Shown here: piece after piece, positions 58,944-64,000 of the stretch
Layout of the letters: each line of letters opens with the position of its first letter
Numbering within the stretch: position 1 is the first letter of the stretch
Position numbers and translations under genes: made by a program
The notes under the pieces: generated by a model
What the model saw: the letters and a program-made list of their open reading frames with translations, nothing else
Databases searched by the model: none
Told to the model about the DNA's origin: nothing
Source: Nonomuraea sediminis
GTDB taxonomy: Bacteria > Actinomycetota > Actinomycetes > Streptosporangiales > Streptosporangiaceae
Direction of reading: 5' to 3'
NCBI RefSeq assembly: GCF_018531495.1
Contig: NZ_JAHDTI010000013.1
Span: forward strand, 1 to 64,000
DNA: 64,000 nt

Positions 58944-60783
58944 TGTCGATCACGTCCTGGATGACTCCGGCCAGCTCCTCGGCCTTGAACGGCAGGCCGC
59001 GCACCCGGTTGTAGCCGATGATGTCGACGAGGAATTTCGCCCGCAGGAGCATGGCGAGCTGGCCGAGGTTGATCTCCGGCAACAGCACCTTGTCGTACTT
59101 TTTCAGTATCTCGCCGGTGTTGGCGGGCAGCGGGTTCAGGTGCCGCAGGTGCACCTGCGCCACCTTGCCGCCGGACTTCCTGATCCGGCGTACGGCTGCC
59201 GCGATCGGACCGTAGGTCGAGCCCCAGCCCACGACCAGGACCTCGGCGTCGCCGTCGGGGTCGTCGACCTCCAGGTCCGGCACGTCGACCCCGGCGATCT
59301 TGGCGGCCCGCAGGCGCACCATCAGATCGTGGTTGTTCGGGTCGTAGGAGATGTTGCCCGTGCCGTCGGCCTTCTCGATGCCGCCGATGCGGTGCTCCAG
59401 GCCCGCCGTACCGGGAATGGCCCAGGGGCGGGCCAGGGTGTCGGGGTCGCGCTTGTAGGGCAGGAACTCCTCGCCCTCGCCCTCGCTGGGCTGCTGGGCG
59501 AACTCGGTGGAGATGTCCGGCAGGTCCGACAGTTCGGGCAGGCGCCAGGGCTCGGAGCCGTTGGCCAGGTAGCCGTCGGACAGCAGGTAGACCGGCGTGC
59601 GGTACTTGACGGCGATGCGCGCGGCCTCGATGGCCGCGTCGAAGCAGTCGCTCGGCGTCGACGGCGCGATGATCGGCACCGGCGACTCGCCGTTGCGGCC
59701 GAACATGGCCATCAGCAGGTCGGTCTGCTCGGTCTTGGTCGGCATGCCGGTGCTCGGGCCCGCCCGCTGCACGTCCACCAGGATCAGCGGCAGTTCGGTC
59801 ATCACCGCCAGGCCGATGGTCTCGCCCTTCAGCACCACGCCGGGGCCGGAGGTGGTGGTCACGCCGAGCGCGCCGCCGAAGGCCGCGCCGAGCGCCGCGC
59901 CCACGCCCGCGATCTCGTCCTCCGCCTGGAAGGTGCGGATGCCGAAGCGCTTGTGCTTGGACAGCTCGTGCAGGATGTCGCTGGCCGGGGTGATCGGGTA
60001 GGACCCCAGGAACAGCGGCAGCTTGGACTGCACGCTGGCGGCGACGAGGCCGTAGGCCAGCGCCTGGTTGCCGGAGATGTTGCGGTAGAGACCCGGCGCC
60101 AGCTTGGCGGGCTTGACCTCGTAGGAGACCGAGAACGACTCGGTGGTCTCGCCGTAGTTCCAGCCGGCCTGGAAGGCCGCGATGTTGGCCTTGGCGATCT
60201 CCGGCTTCTTGGCGAACTTGGCCTCGAGGAACTTGATCGTGTGCTCGGTCGGGCGGTGGTAGAGCCAGCTCAGCAGCCCGAGCGCGAACATGTTCTTGGA
60301 GCGCTCCGCGTCCTTCTTGGACAGGTCGAAGCCCTCGAGCGCCTTGACCGTCAGCGAGGTCAGCTGCACCGCGTGCACCCGCCACTCCGCCAGCGAGTCG
60401 TCCTCGACCGGGTTGGTCTCGTAACCGACCTTCTGCAGGTTGCGCTTGGTGAACTCGTCGGTGTTGACGATGATGTCCGCGCCCCGGGGAAGATCGCCCA
60501 GGTTGGCCTTGAGCGCGGCGGGATTCATCGCGACGAGCACGTTGGGAGCGTCACCCGGGGTCAGGATGTCGTGGTCGGCGAAGTGCAGCTGGAAACTCGA
60601 CACGCCGGGCAGCGTGCCTGCGGGAGCGCGGATCTCGGCGGGGAAGTTGGGCAGCGTCGACAGGTCGTTGCCGAACTCGGCGGTGCCCGCGGTGAAGCGG
60701 TCGCCGGTCAACTGCATGCCGTCGCCGGAGTCGCCGGCGAATCTGATGATCACGCGATCGAGTTGCTGAACCTGCTTCGTCAC
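58936..60783 (-). CDS. korA: 2-oxoacid:ferredoxin oxidoreductase, alpha subunit
   Basis: 615 aa from GTG/ATG 60783. The gamma domain comes first (VIIRFAGDSGDGMQLTGDRF), then the alpha part (LPLFLGSYPITPASDILHEL and EDEIAGVGAALGAAFGGALG, TSGPGVVLKGE). This fused gamma-alpha layout is the actinobacterial KorA. It forms a heterotetramer with KorB. The final LVDIIGYNRVRGLPF is typical. Promoter lies within 60784-60940. Confidence 0.95.
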   Translation of the reverse strand: MTKQVQQLDRVIIRFAGDSGDGMQLTGDRFTAGTAEFGNDLSTLPNFPAEIRAPAGTLPGVSSFQLHFADHDILTPGDAPNVLVAMNPAALKANLGDLPRGADIIVNTDEFTKRNLQKVGYETNPVEDDSLAEWRVHAVQLTSLTVKALEGFDLSKKDAERSKNMFALGLLSWLYHRPTEHTIKFLEAKFAKKPEIAKANIAAFQAGWNYGETTESFSVSYEVKPAKLAPGLYRNISGNQALAYGLVAASVQSKLPLFLGSYPITPASDILHELSKHKRFGIRTFQAEDEIAGVGAALGAAFGGALGVTTTSGPGVVLKGETIGLAVMTELPLILVDVQRAGPSTGMPTKTEQTDLLMAMFGRNGESPVPIIAPSTPSDCFDAAIEAARIAVKYRTPVYLLSDGYLANGSEPWRLPELSDLPDISTEFAQQPSEGEGEEFLPYKRDPDTLARPWAIPGTAGLEHRIGGIEKADGTGNISYDPNNHDLMVRLRAAKIAGVDVPDLEVDDPDGDAEVLVVGWGSTYGPIAAAVRRIRKSGGKVAQVHLRHLNPLPANTGEILKKYDKVLLPEINLGQLAMLLRAKFLVDIIGYNRVRGLPFKAEELAGVIQDVIDSD

Positions 60784-60942
60784 AGCTCAGTCCTCCTCGA
60801 AGCGCCCGTGCGCGGTCGCGTCAGGCGCGTTCTCTGTTTCCATGCTAGATCCTCGGGAGGTCACGCGTTTCCATACGTAACAAAGTGGGTAAACGCGGTC
60901 GGATTCAGGGTGAGGCGGGAGAACAGTAAAGGTGACACAGAC

Positions 60943-60980
60943 CGCTCGCGAGCCTGCAGAGGTCTACATGCAGGCGAGCG
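60943..60980. terminator. Hairpin after the deacetylase gene
   Basis: CGCTCGC..CCTGCA pairs with TGCAGGCGAGCG with a small bulge; it lies 59 bp past the stop codon of the minus-strand deacetylase gene. The 60784-61038 gap has no gene and also contains the korA promoter. Confidence 0.55.
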
Positions 60981-61038
60981 AAGAGGACGGTTCGGGTCAC
61001 GAGCGCCAACTATACGTCCCCCCGTCAGGTATGCGGCG

Positions 61039-62496
61039 TCAGGGGGCGCTTACGGCCCCCGACGTGTAGACGTTCCCGGGCCGCATGCCGGCGGCCCCAT
61101 ACAACTCTGGAACGGTCACGAGCGCGTAACCCTTCCCCTTGAGCCTGTTGAGGATGTCCGGAACAGCGTCAACGGTCGTCCGCTCGATGTCGTGCAGCAG
61201 GATGATCGCGCCGTCGTGCGCGCCGCGGACCGCTCGCTGCGCGACCAGCCGGGGGTCCCTGTCGCGCAGGTCCAGCGTGTCGACGTCCCAGTTGACCAGC
61301 GATACGCCGAGCCTGCGGGCCACCGTACGGACGTCGATGTTGACCGCGCCGTAGGGCGGGCGGACCAGGGTGGGGGTCTGGCCGATCGCGCCGGCGATGG
61401 TGTCCTGGGTACGGCCGAGCGTGTCGGCGATCTTGCTGGACGACAGTTTCGCCAGGTCCCTGTGCGCCCAGCTGTGGTTGGCGACCAGGTGCCCCTCCTT
61501 GCTCATGCGCCGCAGGATCGCGGGGTCGGCGGAGGCGTTGGCGCCCAAGGTGAAGAACGTGGCCCTGGCGTCGGCCTGCTGGAGGAGGTCCAGTAGCCGC
61601 GCGGTGTAGGGGCCGGGGCCGTCGTCGAAGGTCAGCGCCACGCACTTGCGGACCTTGCAGTCGACGGAGCCCGCGTTCTGGCTGACCGCGTCAGGGCTGC
61701 GCGACACCATCACCTTGGGCGTGACCAGCGGCGCGACCATGGCCGTCTCGCGCACCAGGTCCTGCGCGCGCCGCCCTGCCGGAGACAGCAGCGGCTCGAC
61801 CTGCCGCGCCGGTACGGCTACCGCCACCCTGCCCAGCGAGCACGGCCCGACCTGGCAGTCGTCGAACTCGGCCACGAGGTCGCCCGCGCGGTTGAAGGCC
61901 AGCGAGTCGAACAGGTTCGCCGAGGCCGTCACCTCGTTCTGGTCAATCTCGGGACCGCGCTTGACCAGCTGGTTCTTGACCAGCTCGGCCACGCCGTGCA
62001 GGCCACTGTCGCCGTCGAGCAGGCCGGGGGAGGTGAAGGCCTGGTCGCTCTGCTTGTCGTACCAGAGCGTGGTGGTGGAGTTGCCCCAGTTCGCGCCCAG
62101 GAACTCGCCCGTCCTCAGCCGCACCCCGATGAGGTCGTCGGTGGCGGCGTCGAGCGCCCAGTCCATGTTCAGCTCGGGGCGCGGCTCGAGGCCGCCGACC
62201 CTGGTGGAGCGGACGAAGTCGTGCAGGCGGCGTTCAGCCTCCTTGCTGACGGCCTCGTTGAGCTTGGGGGCGGCATCGAACTCGGGGTAGGAGACGTGCA
62301 CCTGCCTGCCACCCGAGTCGCCTTCGGTCAGGGTCCTGGTGGCCAGTCCGCCGACCTTCGAGGGGTCGACGAAGTCGATCATCGTGGGGTCTGCGGGGAC
62401 GGTGACGTCCCGCTCGGGGGAAGCGGTGGCCACGCCGCAGGCGGCGAGGGAAAAAGCCAACGTCGCGATTCCTCCGAAGAATCGCCGTTTGCGCAT
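61039..62496 (-). CDS. Lipoprotein polysaccharide deacetylase (NodB domain)
   Basis: 485 aa from ATG 62496 (the frame is open 10 codons further). Lipobox LAFSLAACG anchors it outside. A first region of about 240 residues (DUF3298-like: VSYPEFDAAPKLNEAV) precedes the NodB domain: ALTFDDGPGPYTARLLDLL (Asp-Asp), HSWAHRDLAKLS (His-x3-His), VRPPYGAVNIDV and ILLHDIE. It removes acetyl groups from peptidoglycan or a wall polymer. It is not part of the polysaccharide operon. Confidence 0.92.
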   Translation of the reverse strand: MRKRRFFGGIATLAFSLAACGVATASPERDVTVPADPTMIDFVDPSKVGGLATRTLTEGDSGGRQVHVSYPEFDAAPKLNEAVSKEAERRLHDFVRSTRVGGLEPRPELNMDWALDAATDDLIGVRLRTGEFLGANWGNSTTTLWYDKQSDQAFTSPGLLDGDSGLHGVAELVKNQLVKRGPEIDQNEVTASANLFDSLAFNRAGDLVAEFDDCQVGPCSLGRVAVAVPARQVEPLLSPAGRRAQDLVRETAMVAPLVTPKVMVSRSPDAVSQNAGSVDCKVRKCVALTFDDGPGPYTARLLDLLQQADARATFFTLGANASADPAILRRMSKEGHLVANHSWAHRDLAKLSSSKIADTLGRTQDTIAGAIGQTPTLVRPPYGAVNIDVRTVARRLGVSLVNWDVDTLDLRDRDPRLVAQRAVRGAHDGAIILLHDIERTTVDAVPDILNRLKGKGYALVTVPELYGAAGMRPGNVYTSGAVSAP

Positions 62497-62591
62497 GAAT
62501 GTCAGAGTATGTGAGCGATCTTGCACTTTGCCCCGATTTGGGGTTATGGGGGAGGATCTTTGACCGGGGTCTCCTGGGTTACCATCGCCAC

Positions 62592-62963
62592 ATGGACGGC
62601 TACTTCGGGTCCTACCTGCTCGTCGCCGCGCTCCTCGCGCTCGGCGTCGCGATCGTGGCCGGAGCCCTGCTCGCCAACCGCCTCCTGCGGCCGACCAGGC
62701 CCACCGCCGACAAGCTGACCACCTACGAGTGCGGCGTCGACCCCGTCGGTGAGGGGTGGGCCCAGTCGCAGGTCCGTTACTACGTCTTCACGTACCTGTA
62801 CGTGGTGTTCGCGGTCGACGCCGTCTTTCTCTTCCCGTGGGCCACGGTCTTCGCCGCGCCGGGGTTCGGGATGACCACGCTGGTGGAGATGTTCGTCTTC
62901 CTGGGCTTCATCGCGCTGGGCATCCTGTACGCCTGGCGCAAACGGGTCCTGACGTGGACGTGA
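62592..62963 (+). CDS. nuoA: NADH-quinone oxidoreductase subunit A (isolated gene)
   Basis: 123 aa from ATG 62592. Three membrane helices (LLVAALLALGVAIVAGALLA, TYLYVVFAVDAVFLFPWATV, LVEMFVFLGFIALGILYAWR) and the hallmark KLTTYECGVDPVGEGWAQ-type loop (YECG). NuoA links the arms of complex I. No other nuo gene follows, which is odd: the next gene, 21 bp on, is an M48 peptidase. In Streptomyces a second partial nuo set lies in this region between kor genes and a peptidase, so this may be what is left of it. Confidence 0.92.
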   Translation: MDGYFGSYLLVAALLALGVAIVAGALLANRLLRPTRPTADKLTTYECGVDPVGEGWAQSQVRYYVFTYLYVVFAVDAVFLFPWATVFAAPGFGMTTLVEMFVFLGFIALGILYAWRKRVLTWT

Positions 62964-62984
62964 CCCAGCTAGCCTGACGGGCCA

Positions 62985-64000
62985 TGTCCGTCTTATGTCC
63001 GGAGTGCTCGGCCCCCCTCGACGCGGACGAGCGCTTCGTCGCCTGGTGCGCGTCCTGCGACTGGAATCTCCTGCCGCCGCCCGCCCCACCGCGACGGCTG
63101 ATCCTGCCCCGCCTGCAGGAACGGCTCGTCCGCAACCTGCACGAAGGCGGCATCGACCGCTTCAGCCTGGCTCGCATGGCCTCCTACGCGCTTGCCCTCC
63201 TCGTCCACCTGCTGACGCTGGCCATCCTGATCACCGGGGTCTGGCTGGTGGTCGCTTTCACGTTCGTCAGCGTTCCGGTCGGGGTGGTACTGATCGGGCT
63301 CGCCTGGCTGATGCGCCCCCGCTTCGGCCGGCTGCCCGACGACGCCGAGGTACTGACCCGGCAGGACGCGCCGCGGCTCTACCAGCTCGTGGACGAGATC
63401 GGGGCACGCGCCGGTGCGCCCAGGACCGACGTCGTGGTGCTCAGCGGCGACATCAACGCCAGCTACGGGACGTACGGCTTGCGCCGCCGCCGGGTGCTGA
63501 CGCTCGGTTACCCCCTGTGGCTGGTGCTCACGCCGCAGGAGCGGATCGCGCTGCTCGGCCACGAGCTGGCGCACTCCAGCAACGGCGACAGCAGGCACGG
63601 GGTCGTGGTGGGCACCGCGTTCGGGGCGCTGGCCGAGCTCCGCTCCGCCGCCAGGTCCGACAGGGAGGCGGTGCCTGAGCACGGGCTGTTCGTGCTGGTG
63701 GGCCACTGGGCCTCGCAGGTCGTCCTCTGGCTGCTCCGGCTGACCGTCGGCGGCTTCGACACCGTGCTCGAGCTGGTGAACCTGCGGTCGTCGCAGCGTG
63801 CCGAGTACCGGGCGGACGCGATGTCGGTCGAGATCGCCGGGACCGTGGCCGCCGCCTCCGCGCTGGACGCCCATGACACCCGGTGCGGCCTCGCCGCGTC
63901 GTTCCTGGAGACACGGACCATGGCCATCCCCCGCAATGAGGGTCTGTGGGAGGCGTTGCAGGCCTATATGTCGGGCATTCCGGAATCGGAGTTCGAGCGG
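62985..64000 (+). CDS. M48-family metalloprotease (HtpX-like), cut by the window end
   Basis: Starts at ATG 62985 and is open to the last base (338 codons). An N-terminal zinc ribbon (CPECSAPLDADERFVAWCAS, Cys pairs) precedes two membrane segments (YALALLVHLLTLAILITGVW and FTFVSVPVGVVLIGLAW), a cytosolic/external linker, and the catalytic HELAHSSNGD (HExxH). EYRADAMSVEIAG supplies the third zinc ligand. The rest of the gene lies beyond the window. Such proteases degrade misfolded membrane proteins. Confidence 0.9.

Noticed and set aside
58867..61596. A 909-codon plus-strand open frame
   Set aside because: It is the shadow of korB and korA on the other strand and ends inside the deacetylase gene; no family features.

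Overview
The window is high-GC actinomycete chromosome, most likely from a Streptosporangiaceae-type genus such as Nonomuraea. This rests on codon and GC use, RepSA-type replication and serine-integrase elements, a SARP regulator, several two-component systems and a korAB - deacetylase - nuoA - M48 peptidase block. The genus is inferred from gene content, not proven.

Layout. (1) 1-14188 is an accretion island built in the 3' end of msrA (peptide-methionine sulfoxide reductase A). A 99-nt msrA end occurs at 1-99, at 11399-11497 on the minus strand, and a third time split between 6709-6760 and 14142-14188. The two split halves add up to exactly 99 nt and read through in frame. The island carries one intact large serine integrase, one truncated copy of it, two decayed genes of a second serine recombinase, a RepSA-like initiator with CTAG-rich repeats, two inverted copies of an integration module, a secreted beta-propeller protein, a P-loop protein, a toxin-antitoxin pair, a transposase remnant and a DUF4262 gene. 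(2) 14189-18056 holds a sensor kinase/response regulator pair, a lipoprotein L,D-transpeptidase and a small secreted protein, bounded by a second damaged copy of the msrA end. (3) 18.2-30.4 kb is mostly ordinary accessory chromosome: a Trp/His/Cys-rich secreted peptide, GNAT enzymes, TetR and GntR regulators, a DMT exporter, a beta-helix/PKD secreted protein, an MBL-Rieske protein, a kinase/LuxR pair and an epimerase.

(4) 30.6-57.9 kb is a large exopolysaccharide locus. A TPR regulator and a LuxR-type response regulator precede transcription unit 1 (32846-46880): chain-length protein, aminotransferase, CapD-like protein, HPr-kinase-like protein, glycosyltransferase, an RtcB-fold protein, a small protein, an aminoglycoside-phosphotransferase-like kinase, ligase/polymerase, flippase, lipoprotein, initiating sugar transferase and dTDP-glucose dehydratase-like enzyme. 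A SARP gene (46877-47710, minus) separates it from unit 2 (47822-57851): an Agd3-like deacetylase, a PelF-like glycosyltransferase, a large membrane protein, a nucleotidyltransferase, sugar dehydrogenase and epimerases, and two GH114-like proteins. Unit 2 looks like a machine for a partly deacetylated amino-sugar polymer of the Pel/galactosaminogalactan kind. Three 7-bp direct repeats at exact 11-bp spacing lie in the SARP/deacetylase intergenic region, as expected of a SARP operator.

(5) 57.9-64 kb returns to core genes: 2-oxoacid:ferredoxin oxidoreductase korB/korA, a lipoprotein polysaccharide deacetylase, an isolated nuoA and an M48 peptidase cut by the window end.

The strongest candidates for something undescribed are the RtcB-like / HPr-kinase-like / APH-like module inside an exopolysaccharide operon, the SARP-linked Pel-like unit, and the msrA integration hotspot.
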